Origin: Saccharothrix sp. NRRL B-16314
GTDB taxonomy: Bacteria > Actinomycetota > Actinomycetes > Mycobacteriales > Pseudonocardiaceae
Length of the DNA stretch: 64,000 nucleotides
Assembly (NCBI RefSeq): GCF_000716595.1
Contig: NZ_JNXC01000001.1
Location: 186,001-250,000 of the forward strand
Reading direction: 5' to 3'
In this document: piece after piece, positions 1 through 8,249 of the stretch
Numbering within the stretch: the stretch's first letter is position 1
How the letters are laid out: every line of letters starts with the position of its first letter
Program-made: the position numbers and the translations under genes
Notes under the pieces: generated by a model
Told to the model about the DNA's origin: nothing
What the model saw: the letters and a program-made list of their open reading frames with translations, nothing else
The model's database searches: none

Positions 1-491
1 CACGGGTGCAGCGTCCAGTGGAACAGGGTGGTGGCCATCGCGGTCTGCACGGCCTGGTCCGAGCCGCCTTCGACGGTGCCGGGCGGCGGTTTCACGAAGT
101 GGGACAGCGGCTCGTTCACGCCGTAGAACATCAGGCCGATGCCCATGCCCGCGCTGAACATCATCGCGATCCACGACACCGTGCGGAACTCCGGCTCCTC
201 GTCGTCGCGGCCCAGCGGGATGCGGCCGTAGCGGCTCAACGCCAACCACAGGGCGAACAGCACGAAACCGGACGCGGTGAGCACGAAGGCCCAGCCCAGG
301 TTGCTGATGACCCAGGTCAACGCGGTCTTCGACGCGGTAGCCAGGGACTCCGTGCCGAGGATGCCCCAACCGACGAACGCGAGCGCCACCACGGCGGCGA
401 CGCCGAACACGACCCGGTCCGTGCGGGCCGGTCGGTCGGCCCTCGGCTCGCCGGGCAAAGGCTCTCGGACAGGTTTGCTCTGGATCGTCAC
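1..491 (-). CDS. BCCT family betaine/carnitine/choline transporter, N-terminal part (runs off window)
   Basis: The reverse strand reads a membrane protein whose N-terminus starts at a GTG at 491-489 and whose C-terminus lies outside the window. After a short charged tail (about 25 residues) come two hydrophobic segments (VVFGVAAVVALAFVGWGIL and the stretch around WAFVLTASGFVLFALW) and then the BCCT hallmark around FSAGMGIGLMFYGVNEPLSHF. The family imports betaine, choline or carnitine with sodium or protons for osmoprotection. An ATG eleven bases upstream is out of frame, so the GTG is preferred. Only about 163 residues are visible, so the substrate cannot be assigned. Confidence 0.85.
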   Translation of the reverse strand, partial: MTIQSKPVREPLPGEPRADRPARTDRVVFGVAAVVALAFVGWGILGTESLATASKTALTWVISNLGWAFVLTASGFVLFALWLALSRYGRIPLGRDDEEPEFRTVSWIAMMFSAGMGIGLMFYGVNEPLSHFVKPPPGTVEGGSDQAVQTAMATTLFHWTLHP

Positions 492-583
492 GGGTACCCC
501 ATACCCTCGACCGGAGTAGCGCAAACTCGTCGTCGACCAAGGGGGACTCCCCCCGGCCACGCGCGACCTCCTACTCTTTGGGT

Positions 584-1108
584 GTGACCACACGGCCTGC
601 CCCGACCCGCATCGCGCGGGCGGTCCTGCTGGCTGTGACGTCCGCCGCGCTCAGCGTCGCCGCGCACGGCGCCGCGGGCGGTTCGGTCACGGAGTTCGCC
701 CCGGCGCTGCCGTTGACCGTGCTCGTCGCCTTCGCCGCCGGCTCGATCACCGAGCGCCGGCGTCGCCCGTGGACGATGCCCGCGACGCTCGGGGTGGCCC
801 AGTTGGGGCAGCACCTGCTGCTCGACCTCGGCCACCACGCCGCCGACGGCCCTGGTCTGGGGTTCAGCCCGACCACCATGACCGCCGCGCACGTGGTCGC
901 CGCGCTCCTCACCGGCCTGCTGCTGGCCAGGGCCGACACCGCGCTCGACGCGCTTGTCGGAGCCGTCTCCCGACTGGTACCGCCGCCGCACGCACCGCTG
1001 GTGCCGGCCGGTGCCCTGTGGGCGCCGACCGCGGCGTCGCCGGCGAACACGCTGGTCGACGTGCTGTTGCGGCGGGTGAACGGCCGCCGCGGTCCTCCTC
1101 GTTCCTGA
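584..1108 (+). CDS. hypothetical multi-pass membrane protein of the copper cluster
   Basis: A protein of about 174 residues with three or four hydrophobic segments and conserved-looking histidines (QLGQHLLLDLGHH, TAAHVV). I do not recognise the family. It lies 46 bases upstream of ycnI-copC-copD on the same strand, so a role in the same copper-handling membrane system is inferred. The GTG at 584 is chosen over the TTG at 578 because a TACTCT -10-like hexamer (572-577) sits exactly six bases upstream of the GTG. No Shine-Dalgarno is visible, which suggests a leaderless mRNA. Confidence 0.7.
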   Translation: MTTRPAPTRIARAVLLAVTSAALSVAAHGAAGGSVTEFAPALPLTVLVAFAAGSITERRRRPWTMPATLGVAQLGQHLLLDLGHHAADGPGLGFSPTTMTAAHVVAALLTGLLLARADTALDALVGAVSRLVPPPHAPLVPAGALWAPTAASPANTLVDVLLRRVNGRRGPPRS

Positions 1109-1154
1109 TCACCCGAGTCCAGCACACCTCTCAGGTCTCAGGAGCCACAACTTC

Positions 1155-1910
1155 ATGTCGACAAATCGATTTGGCGTGCGCACGCTCGCCAAGGGCGGCG
1201 CCGTCCTCGCGACCGCCGCGATCCTCGCCCTCACCACGGCCGGCCCGGCGTCCGCGCACGTCACGGCGTCCACGCCGAAGGACGCGGCGAAGGGCGGGTA
1301 CACCAAGGTCACGCTGCGCGTGCCCAACGAACGCCCCGACGCGGGCACGGTGAAGCTCGAGCTGACCCTGCCCGCCGAGTACCCGCTGGCGTCCGTCAGC
1401 ACCAAGCCGACGCCCGGCTGGAAGGTCGAGGCGGTCAAGGAGAAGCTGGCCACGCCGGTCAAGAGCCACGGCCGGGACGTCACCGAGGCGGTCCGCACCG
1501 TCACGTGGACCGCCGACGCGGGCAACCGGATCGAGCCGGGGCAGTTCAACGAGTTCGACCTGTCCATCGGCCCGCTGCCCGACAACACCGACCAGCTGGT
1601 GCTGCCGACCAAGCAGACCTACGACAGCGGCGAGGTCGTGGACTGGAACGCCCCGCCGCCCGCCGAGGGCGCCGAGGAGCCAGAACGCCCCGCGCCCGTG
1701 CTCAAGCTCGTCGCCGCCAAGGCGGACGCCCACGCCGTCGCCACGGCTGCCGCCGACGACACGGCGACGGCACCGGCGGCAGCGGCGACGTCGACCGACG
1801 ACACCGCCCGCTGGCTCGGCGGCGCGGGTCTCGCGGTCGGCGCGCTGGGTCTCGGGTTGGGTGCGGGCGCCGTGCTGCGGTCCCGCCGCGCGGGCAAGCC
1901 GACGGCATGA
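1155..1910 (+). CDS. ycnI: YcnI-like copper-binding membrane protein (DUF1775)
   Basis: A 251-residue exported protein. A signal peptide (residues 1-34, ending PASA) leaves a mature N-terminal histidine (HVTAST), as in YcnI, where His1 helps bind a single copper ion. The DUF1775 domain spans about residues 35-180. A proline/alanine linker and one transmembrane helix (about 218-240) with a positive tail follow, anchoring it outside the membrane. An AGGAG lies eight bases before the ATG. It overlaps copC by four bases (ATGA). A periplasmic-side copper chaperone or trafficking role with CopC and CopD is inferred from the family and operon. Confidence 0.9.
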   Translation: MSTNRFGVRTLAKGGAVLATAAILALTTAGPASAHVTASTPKDAAKGGYTKVTLRVPNERPDAGTVKLELTLPAEYPLASVSTKPTPGWKVEAVKEKLATPVKSHGRDVTEAVRTVTWTADAGNRIEPGQFNEFDLSIGPLPDNTDQLVLPTKQTYDSGEVVDWNAPPPAEGAEEPERPAPVLKLVAAKADAHAVATAAADDTATAPAAAATSTDDTARWLGGAGLAVGALGLGLGAGAVLRSRRAGKPTA

Positions 1911-2449
1911 ACCGCGTCGTCTCGCTGCTGCTGACCGGCCTCGTCGCGGGCGCGGTCGTGCTCGGCACGGCCACGCCCGCGTTCGCGCACAACGTGCTGA
2001 TCAGCAGTGACCCGAAGGACGGGTCGCAGCTGGAGGCCGGACCGGCGGTGATCACGCTGACCTTCGACCAGCCGGTGCAGGCCGGCGAGAAGTTCAACAC
2101 GATCACCGTCACCGGACCCGAGGGCACGCGCTGGGAGGCGGAGGGCGAGCCGACGGTCAAGAACAACAGCGTCGTCTTCCCGCTCCGACCGCTGGGACCG
2201 GCCGCCGAGTACGCGGTCGGCTACCGGGTCCTGTCGGCGGACGGGCACCCGGTGACGGGTTCGCTCAAGTTCACCCTCACCAAGGCGGGCACCGGCACAC
2301 CCGCGCCGAAGCCCGCCGCCGACCCGGTCGCTCCGACCGACAGCGACGCCGTGCCCATCTGGGTGTGGATCGCGGGCGCGGTCGTGCTGCTGGGCGGCGG
2401 GGTGTTCCTGGCGCTGCGCGGCGGCGCCAAGGGGAGCGGCCGGCGATGA
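1907..2449 (+). CDS. copC: CopC domain copper resistance protein
   Basis: A 180-residue protein with signal peptide (1-26, ending FAFA/HNV) so that mature residue 1 is the copper-ligand histidine. The CopC beta-sandwich covers about 27-120, with the typical SSDPKDGSQL start, LTFDQPV and GHPVTG stretches. A proline-rich linker and a C-terminal helix (about 145-168) anchor it. The start ATG overlaps the ycnI stop and the stop overlaps the copD start, so the three are translationally coupled. CopC binds copper outside the membrane and passes it to CopD. Confidence 0.92.
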   Translation: MNRVVSLLLTGLVAGAVVLGTATPAFAHNVLISSDPKDGSQLEAGPAVITLTFDQPVQAGEKFNTITVTGPEGTRWEAEGEPTVKNNSVVFPLRPLGPAAEYAVGYRVLSADGHPVTGSLKFTLTKAGTGTPAPKPAADPVAPTDSDAVPIWVWIAGAVVLLGGGVFLALRGGAKGSGRR

Positions 2450-3468
2450 CGGTGAACCGGACCACCACCCCCACGACCAGGTACTGGGTCGTCGGCGGCC
2501 TGCTGGCAGGCGGAGCCCTCGGCGTGTTCCTGGGGCTCGGCCTGTCCACGACACCGGAAGTGGTGGGCGTGACCGAGCCGGGGGCGGTGGTCCGGTTCGC
2601 GCACCCGTTGGTGCGGACGCTGCTCGACCTGGCCGCGACGATCGTGGTCGGCCTGTCGCTGCTGCCCAAGCTGCTCGGGTTCACCAGGCCCGCCGCGACC
2701 GAACCGGTGCTGCGCGTCGCCCGGCCGGCCGCCGTGGTCGCCGCCGCGGTGTGGGCGTTCACGGCGCTGCTGTCCATCGTGATCCGGGCGTACGAGACGC
2801 GGCCGGACGCGGACCTGACCATGCCGATGGTCGTGGACTACGTGCAGCGCGTCGGCGCCGGCCAAGGGCTCCTGTTCAGCGCCGTGTGCGCGCTGGTGTA
2901 CCTGTGGATCGGCGTGATGGCGGTGCGCCGGGGCGAGTCGGTGCCCGCGGAACTGCGCATCCTGATCGCGATGTTCGGTCTGCTGCCGCTGCCGGTGACC
3001 GGTCACGCGTCGAACTGGAAGTACCACGACTACTCGATGATCTCGATGGAGCTGCACGTGGTGGGCGCGGCGGCGTGGACCGGCGGCCTGGCGGCGCTGG
3101 TCGTGCTGGTGGCCCACCGGCGGGGACTGCTGGCCGAGGCGCTGCCGAAGTTCTCGAAGCTCGCCACGGTGGCGTTGGTCCTGGTGTCGGTGACCGGCCT
3201 GTTCAACGGCGTGCTGGAACTGGTGCTCAACCCCGTGGTGTCCCTTCCCGGATCGCTCTTCACCACGTCGTACGGCCTGGTCCTGGTCGGCAAGGTCGTG
3301 TGCGCCGGGCTCCTGGCGGTCCTCGGCGCGAACATCCGCTGGCGCCTGCTGCCGCACATCGCCCAGCACAAGGCGACGGCGATCGTCGGCTGGGCGTCCG
3401 CCGAGCTGGCCATCATGGGCATCGCCTTCGGCCTGGCCGTCGTCCTCTCGCGCGCCCAAGTCGCCTGA
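2446..3468 (+). CDS. copD: CopD domain copper transport membrane protein
   Basis: A 340-residue polytopic membrane protein with about eight hydrophobic helices. It carries CopD-type features: GHASNW with paired histidines downstream (SMELHVVGAAAWTGGLAAL), a conserved HVxAAAxWxGG-like signature. CopD is proposed to move copper across the membrane with CopC. The ATG overlaps the copC stop by four bases, closing the operon. No regulator or metal operator is visible nearby. Confidence 0.9.
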   Translation: MTVNRTTTPTTRYWVVGGLLAGGALGVFLGLGLSTTPEVVGVTEPGAVVRFAHPLVRTLLDLAATIVVGLSLLPKLLGFTRPAATEPVLRVARPAAVVAAAVWAFTALLSIVIRAYETRPDADLTMPMVVDYVQRVGAGQGLLFSAVCALVYLWIGVMAVRRGESVPAELRILIAMFGLLPLPVTGHASNWKYHDYSMISMELHVVGAAAWTGGLAALVVLVAHRRGLLAEALPKFSKLATVALVLVSVTGLFNGVLELVLNPVVSLPGSLFTTSYGLVLVGKVVCAGLLAVLGANIRWRLLPHIAQHKATAIVGWASAELAIMGIAFGLAVVLSRAQVA

Positions 3469-3587
3469 TCCCGCCTGCTCCCGCGCCTGATCAGGGGGCG
3501 TAGCCGCAATAACGCGGAAAGGTCGAGGGTGTCCCGAACGGCCATCGGTGAGTGGTCCGTTCGGTGCGACGAACTGCGCCGAACGTC

Positions 3588-3890
3588 CTACTCGGTGATC
3601 ACCCGAGCAGAAGAGTCCTCACCGCGGAGCCGGGTCAGCTCGGACATCGCGCTCTTGCCCCGCCGTTCGAGCTCCTCGGCGTCGATCCAGCCGTTCGCGT
3701 AGTAGCGGTAGTCGTGCGCGAGCTTCACCAGTTCGGCCAGGTAGTCGGCGGAACGGCGGCGGCGCCCCTCATCGAAGGACGCGAGCAGCGGCAGCTGGGT
3801 GTCCACGACCTTGTCCAACATCCGGGCGGCCTTCACCGCCCGCCGCGCGCTGAGCCGCCGCACACCCAACAGGTTCCCGACCACGTGCAC
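3588..3890 (-). CDS. hypothetical protein, about 100 residues
   Basis: A small charged helical protein containing a stretch of basic residues (SARRAVKAARM) and an acidic C-terminal half; no family recognised. The start is uncertain: in-frame GTGs at 3890 and 3884 are the most plausible, and the open frame extends to 3935. It converges with copD and follows the phosphotransferase gene on the same strand. Codon use is typical of the genome (GC-rich third positions), so it is probably real. Confidence 0.5.
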   Translation of the reverse strand: MHVVGNLLGVRRLSARRAVKAARMLDKVVDTQLPLLASFDEGRRRRSADYLAELVKLAHDYRYYANGWIDAEELERRGKSAMSELTRLRGEDSSARVITE

Positions 3891-3979
3891 CTCGCCCGAA
3901 CCGCATCCCGCATCCCGTCGATGCGTCCTTCGCAAAACGTGCGCCGAGCGTTACCGGTTCGTGCCCGGCTCACACCGGT

Positions 3980-4843
3980 TCAGCGATACGGGGTCCACCG
4001 GGTCGTGGTGTCGCCCGCACGGAGAGCCTTGAGCCGGCCGTGCAGCTCGTCCCGGACGTCCGGGTGGCTGCGCATGATCGGCAGCACGCTCGTGGTCAGC
4101 TTCAACTCCCTGACCTCGCGCAACACCGGGAAACCCGACCACCTGGTCACGTCGAACCCGTACTCGTCGGAGAGCTGCCGGTACCACTCGGCGGGGTGAC
4201 CGAAGCGGGCGACGCCGACCGGCAGGGTGCTCAGGTCCCACTCCCGCGGCCCGACGCTGGTGGAGTCGAAATCGCAGATCACCGGGCCGTCCGGGCTGGG
4301 GATCAGGTTGCCGAGGTGCGCGTCGCCGTGCAGCACGCCCGGCGGCAGCACGGTCCGCAGGCCGGTCAGGCGGTACTCCATCTCGGCGCACCGGTCCTCC
4401 AGGAACTTGCGGTCCGGCCCGGACAGCTCCTCGGCGTCGGCGATCCTGCGGTGCACGTCGTCCAACGGCGCCCACCGCGGCAACGCGAACTCCGGCACCG
4501 GCAGCGCGTGCACCTGGCGCAGCACCCGGCCCAGGTCACGGCCGTCGACGGGTGCGCCGCCCGAGGGCACGGTGTGCCACAAGGTCGCCAGGTGGTCGCC
4601 CACGACCAGCGGCTGCGGCACGTCCTCCACCAACCGGACCGCCGGCACGTCGTGCGACGCGAGCCACCGCGCGACCTCGACCACCTTCCGCGCCCGGTGG
4701 CGCAGGTTCATCGACCCCACGATCCGGACCACGACCCGGTCGACGGGCAGGTCGAACACGGCGTTGCTGGTGAACTTCACGAGCCTCGCACCGCGGTGCG
4801 CCAACCCCAGTTGCGCGCACAGCCGCTCGAGCACGGCGGTCAA
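3980..4843 (-). CDS. aminoglycoside phosphotransferase-like (APH/choline kinase fold) protein
   Basis: A 287-residue APH-fold kinase. The catalytic loop VLHGDAHLGNL (Brenner-type HGDxHxxN) and the metal-binding ICDFDS motif are intact. The substrate is unknown; this type often sits beside regulators in Pseudonocardiaceae and need not give antibiotic resistance. The first start is TTG at 4843, with a GTG at 4834 also possible; neither has a clear Shine-Dalgarno. It lies 46 bases behind the HTH/TPR regulator gene on the same strand and is likely co-transcribed with it. Confidence 0.8.
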   Translation of the reverse strand: MTAVLERLCAQLGLAHRGARLVKFTSNAVFDLPVDRVVVRIVGSMNLRHRARKVVEVARWLASHDVPAVRLVEDVPQPLVVGDHLATLWHTVPSGGAPVDGRDLGRVLRQVHALPVPEFALPRWAPLDDVHRRIADAEELSGPDRKFLEDRCAEMEYRLTGLRTVLPPGVLHGDAHLGNLIPSPDGPVICDFDSTSVGPREWDLSTLPVGVARFGHPAEWYRQLSDEYGFDVTRWSGFPVLREVRELKLTTSVLPIMRSHPDVRDELHGRLKALRAGDTTTRWTPYR

Positions 4844-4889
4844 CGCGGCGGGGGTGAACCTGCCGTCCAGGACGCCGACTCCCCCTGGC

Positions 4890-6293
4890 TCAGGCCGCGC
4901 TGTCGTTGCCGGTGAACTTGGCCAGGCGTTCGGCCAGCTCGCGGGCGTCCGGGTTGTTGCGGCGCTTCTCCGCTTCGTGCTGGAGCGGCTTCATCCGGTC
5001 CTTGGTGCGCACCGACTTCAGGCCCTCGGACAGCTCGATCGCCTGCCGGCCGAGCCGGGCGCCGTGGTCGATGTCGCCGTCCAGCAGGTGGTTGATCGAC
5101 AACGACGTGAGGTTGAACGACCTGCTGCGGGTCATGTCCTCGCCGTAGCCGCCGATGGCCTTGGTCAGCGCGGGCACCGCGGTGCGCGTGTACTTCGGGT
5201 CCACCGTCTGCGCCAGCTCGGTGTGCACCGTGCCGATCATCGCGGACAGGTCGTTGGCGTCGAAGAACTTCGCCCAGGCAGGCGCCTCGCCGATGTTCGC
5301 GCGGGCGAACTCGTCCCGCGCCCGGCCGAGCAGCTTCATCGCCTGGTCGTCGGAGCCCATCTTCGCGTAGGCCCAGGCCTCGTTCGCGCACAGGATGCCG
5401 ACGGCGAGCTCGGAGCCGGAGTTCTGCGCGGCCAGCTGGCCGAGCTGGAACACCTTCAACGCGTCGTCCGGGGCGTTCTGGTGCAGGTAGACGCGGCCCA
5501 TCCGGTACAGGATGTTCGCCACGAGCTCTTCCTTGCGGCCCTGCTTCGCCAACCCGAGGGCCTGACCGAAGTGGTTGCGGGCCGAGTCGTAGAGCCCGGT
5601 GTCGAACGAGGTCCAGCCGGCCAGGTTGTGCAGGTCGGCGAGCGCGACGTAGAGCCGTTCCCGGACCAGGTCCGTCGCGTTCGCGCCGAGCATCTGCTGC
5701 CCCCACGACAACTGCGCCACGACCGCGTCGCGGCAGGAGCCGCCGCCGTACTGGTAGTCCAACGTGCGCAACGCCCTGGTAGCCGCTTCGACCTGGCGGA
5801 CGTCGGTCATGCCGATGCGGCCTGGGGCCGGAGTCTGCGCGGGCGATGAAGCCCAAGACCCGGAGTCCGTACCGAACACGGCCGCGCCGACGGTGATGGC
5901 GGCGGCGTGCGCGAGGAACTTCCTTCGCTTCACCGACTCGTCCTCCTCAGAATGGGGTGACTCCGCCGTGGCGGCCACCCTCACTGCCGTGGCCTCGTCG
6001 TAAGCGAGGCCCATGTACCCCCTGGGGACACCCAAGCCGGCGGCGATCCGGGCGAGGACGTCGTAGGCCATGACCTGGCGTCCCTTGAGGATCTCCGAGA
6101 CTTCGGACTGCGACTGGCCCGTCAGCGCCGCGATCTGGCGTTGCGAGACGCCGTGCCTGCGGAGCAGCCGGTAGACCGAGCTGATCTCCCGTCTGGCCAG
6201 CGCGTCCCGCATCTCCTGCTGGTCCCAGACGTCTGGTGTAACAGGAGAGCTCGGCGAACCGATGGTGTTCAATTGCGCCCCCTCACAGTCCAT
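4890..6293 (-). CDS. XRE-family HTH regulator with C-terminal TPR-like repeats
   Basis: A 467-residue protein. Residues about 25-95 form an HTH_3/XRE DNA-binding domain (VSQRQIAALTGQSQSEVSEI and an IAAGLGVPRGYMGLAYDE edge). A linker with KRRKFLAHAAAITVGAAVFG looks like a twin-Arg-type hydrophobic segment. The rest is helical TPR-like repeats (YVALADLHNLAGW, NHFGQALGLAKQ, VANILYRMGRVYLH). This architecture is widespread in Streptomyces and Pseudonocardiaceae, where relatives such as NsdA restrain sporulation and antibiotic production. It is transcribed divergently from two small unknown genes. Confidence 0.82.
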   Translation of the reverse strand: MDCEGAQLNTIGSPSSPVTPDVWDQQEMRDALARREISSVYRLLRRHGVSQRQIAALTGQSQSEVSEILKGRQVMAYDVLARIAAGLGVPRGYMGLAYDEATAVRVAATAESPHSEEDESVKRRKFLAHAAAITVGAAVFGTDSGSWASSPAQTPAPGRIGMTDVRQVEAATRALRTLDYQYGGGSCRDAVVAQLSWGQQMLGANATDLVRERLYVALADLHNLAGWTSFDTGLYDSARNHFGQALGLAKQGRKEELVANILYRMGRVYLHQNAPDDALKVFQLGQLAAQNSGSELAVGILCANEAWAYAKMGSDDQAMKLLGRARDEFARANIGEAPAWAKFFDANDLSAMIGTVHTELAQTVDPKYTRTAVPALTKAIGGYGEDMTRSRSFNLTSLSINHLLDGDIDHGARLGRQAIELSEGLKSVRTKDRMKPLQHEAEKRRNNPDARELAERLAKFTGNDSAA

Positions 6294-6482
6294 TGGGCGT
6301 CAACGGCAGAGTAGGGGCACTCCCCCGACCGCGAGAAGTACCGATCGGCGAGGCTGATCGGCCCTGCCGAACTCCGCTGACCGCTTACCGTGGAACGGCC
6401 ACCGGCTACCGCTGTGACGTCCCGATCCGGGTTGAATCATCGCAATCTGGGATCCGGTAAGCGAGTGAGTACGGAGAGGAAC

Positions 6483-6812
6483 ATGGCCGTGGACCTGATC
6501 GAGCGGGCGGTGACCACCACTGGTGGACCCGTGTCGTCCGCCGTCGCCGCGGTCGCGTCCACTCCCGCTTCCCTGTCCGTCCAGGAGTCGACCGACCTCG
6601 ACTCCGGATGGCGCGGCACGACCGGGCAGCGTCGCTGGTGGCGTATTCGCTGCAGCGACGTGGTCGACCGGGAGCGCTGCCTCACCGTGCTGGTCGACCG
6701 GGGCCGTGTGGTCCTGGTCGGTCCGCCGGGTGAGACGGCGGTCCTTTCGGCCGACCAACTCGTACAACTCAGGGCCGCGCTACGTGAGGCCGCCGAGCAG
6801 GCGGAAAGGTGA
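6483..6812 (+). CDS. hypothetical small protein, possible partner of the HTH/TPR regulator
   Basis: A 109-residue protein preceded by a good GGAGAGGA ribosome site. The first half is low complexity (Ala/Thr/Ser/Val). The second half is compact (WWRIRCSDVV, CLTVLVDRGRVVLVGPPGE, LSADQLVQLRAALREA). The pattern Cys - Asp - Gly-Val - Pro-Gly - Leu - helix vaguely recalls DUF397/BldB-type partners of HTH regulators, but the resemblance is only visual. It sits divergently from the HTH/TPR gene and 13 bases before the next gene. Confidence 0.6.
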   Translation: MAVDLIERAVTTTGGPVSSAVAAVASTPASLSVQESTDLDSGWRGTTGQRRWWRIRCSDVVDRERCLTVLVDRGRVVLVGPPGETAVLSADQLVQLRAALREAAEQAER

Positions 6813-6825
6813 CGGTGACGTTTCG

Positions 6826-7188
6826 GTGGACGAGATCCTCGGACAAGTTCTTCGCAACGCGGTGTGGGAGCGGTTGGACCTGCTCACAGAGCTGGCCAAC
6901 GAAGCCGACGCCCCGTCCCTCCTGTCGGTGGCACGTTCCGAGCTCCCTCGGCTGACCGAGGGTTGGCGGGCGCTGCTCGCCGCGCACGAACCGGACGCGA
7001 AGGGCAACTGCCCCGAGTGCTCCGGTCGCTGGCGGCAGCAGAAGAGCCCGTGCTCGGTGTGGCGCGCCGCGTACGAACACCTGGTCGCGGGCGGTTTGGC
7101 CCCGCGCCCGGCTCGGCACCTCCGTTCGGCGCCGGTGACCCCTCCGGTCACCAGGACACGCCGGGGAGTGGTGGCCCGAGCCCATTAG
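6826..7188 (+). CDS. hypothetical protein with a CPEC cysteine motif
   Basis: A 120-residue protein. GTG at 6826 is the only reasonable in-frame start after the upstream stop, with an AAGGTGA 10-12 bases before it. Residues about 60-85 contain CPEC followed ten residues later by another Cys (GNCPECSGRWRQQ, SPCSVW), which may bind zinc. The C-terminus is basic (RTRRGVVARAH). No family recognised. It follows the 109-residue gene with a short gap and is probably its operon partner. Confidence 0.6.
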   Translation: MDEILGQVLRNAVWERLDLLTELANEADAPSLLSVARSELPRLTEGWRALLAAHEPDAKGNCPECSGRWRQQKSPCSVWRAAYEHLVAGGLAPRPARHLRSAPVTPPVTRTRRGVVARAH

Positions 7189-7396
7189 CGGGCGGCCCCG
7201 ACCTGTCGTTCCCCCGACGCGACCAGGTCGAGCACCCGCCTACTGGCCGGCGGTCCGGGACGTGCGAACCCCCGACCGCGACGAACGGATCGCCGGCCGG
7301 CTACAGCTCCACCGCAGGACAACTACACAGACAGCCGCGGGCCGGTGTTGTGCACACCTTCCCTCCCCGACCGACACTGGTCCGCGGGCACCACTT

Positions 7397-7437
7397 CGGC
7401 CCCGATGTCCGCACCTCCCGCGCGGACATCGGGGCCG
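7397..7437. terminator. bidirectional hairpin terminator
   Basis: A perfect 16-bp stem: CGGCCCCGATGTCCGC at 7397-7412 pairs with 7422-7437 around a nine-base loop. It sits between the convergent ends of the CPEC gene (ends 7188) and the SDR gene (ends 7448). The rest of 7189-7396 shows no gene or other clear element. Confidence 0.75.
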
Positions 7438-7447
7438 ATGATCGTGG

Positions 7448-8239
7448 TCAGCGACGGGTGCCGGTGCGCCACGTGAGGTAGCCGGTGAGCCCGGGAAAGA
7501 GCCGCCCGGCCAGGTCGAACGCCTTCAGCTGCCACGGGAACACCACCTCGTCGCGTTCCCGCTCCACCGCCGACGCGATCCTCGCCGCGACGTCTTCCGG
7601 CGTCACGGTGGGGATGAGCCTGGCCACGGTCGGGATGCGGTCCTCCGCGCCGGGGTTGTTGACGAAGTACCGGCTGCTCACCTTGCCGGGCACGACCTCG
7701 CTCACCCCGATCCCGGTGCCGCGCAGGTCGAGCCGCAGCGCCGCGGTCAGCCCGCGCAACGCGTAGCGGGCCGCCGCGTACCCGGTGGCGCCGGGGATCG
7801 GCAGCCGGGACACCGGCGAGTTCACGTTGACCACCCGGCCCGAACCACGTGCCCGCATGCCGGGCAGGAACTCCCTGGTCAGGTGCAGTGCGGCGGTGAA
7901 CGGCAGGGCGATCATCCCGGCCAGTTCGGGGGTCGGCGTGTCGTCCAGGAACAACCAGCGCCCGACGCCCGCGTTGTTCACCAGCACGTCCGGGACGCCG
8001 ACCTCGTCGCGCACCCGTTCGGCGAGCGCGCGGATCTGGTCGGTCTCCGCGAGATCCGCCGGCACCGCCACCGCACGCCCGCCGGTCGCCGTGATCCGCT
8101 CGACCTGCTCGGCCAGCGCTTCACCGCTCCGCGCCACCAGCACGACAACCGATCCGCGCCCCGCGAGCGTCCGGGCCGTCGCCGCACCGATGCCCTGCGA
8201 CGCGCCGGTCACCACGACCGTCTTCCCCGCCAACCGCAA
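7448..8239 (-). CDS. short-chain dehydrogenase/reductase (SDR) with a YxxxR active site
   Basis: A 263-residue classical SDR. The nucleotide-binding TGASQGIG motif (about 11-18) and NNAG (about 88-91) are intact. The active-site serine lies in VNVNSPVS, but the Tyr-x-x-x-Lys motif reads YAAAR, so the catalytic lysine position is arginine. The C-terminus (LTGYLTWRTGTRR) may be membrane-near. Starts at 8239 or 8233 are both TTG, behind a GGGGGAG. It follows the MFS gene by 10 bases, so it is likely the third gene of the beta-glucosidase operon. Substrate unknown. Confidence 0.82.
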   Translation of the reverse strand: MRLAGKTVVVTGASQGIGAATARTLAGRGSVVVLVARSGEALAEQVERITATGGRAVAVPADLAETDQIRALAERVRDEVGVPDVLVNNAGVGRWLFLDDTPTPELAGMIALPFTAALHLTREFLPGMRARGSGRVVNVNSPVSRLPIPGATGYAAARYALRGLTAALRLDLRGTGIGVSEVVPGKVSSRYFVNNPGAEDRIPTVARLIPTVTPEDVAARIASAVERERDEVVFPWQLKAFDLAGRLFPGLTGYLTWRTGTRR

Positions 8240-8249
8240 CGAACTCCCC

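Noticed and set aside
3980..4843. Aminoglycoside resistance gene
   Set aside because: Only the general APH/choline kinase fold can be supported; no evidence for antibiotic substrate.
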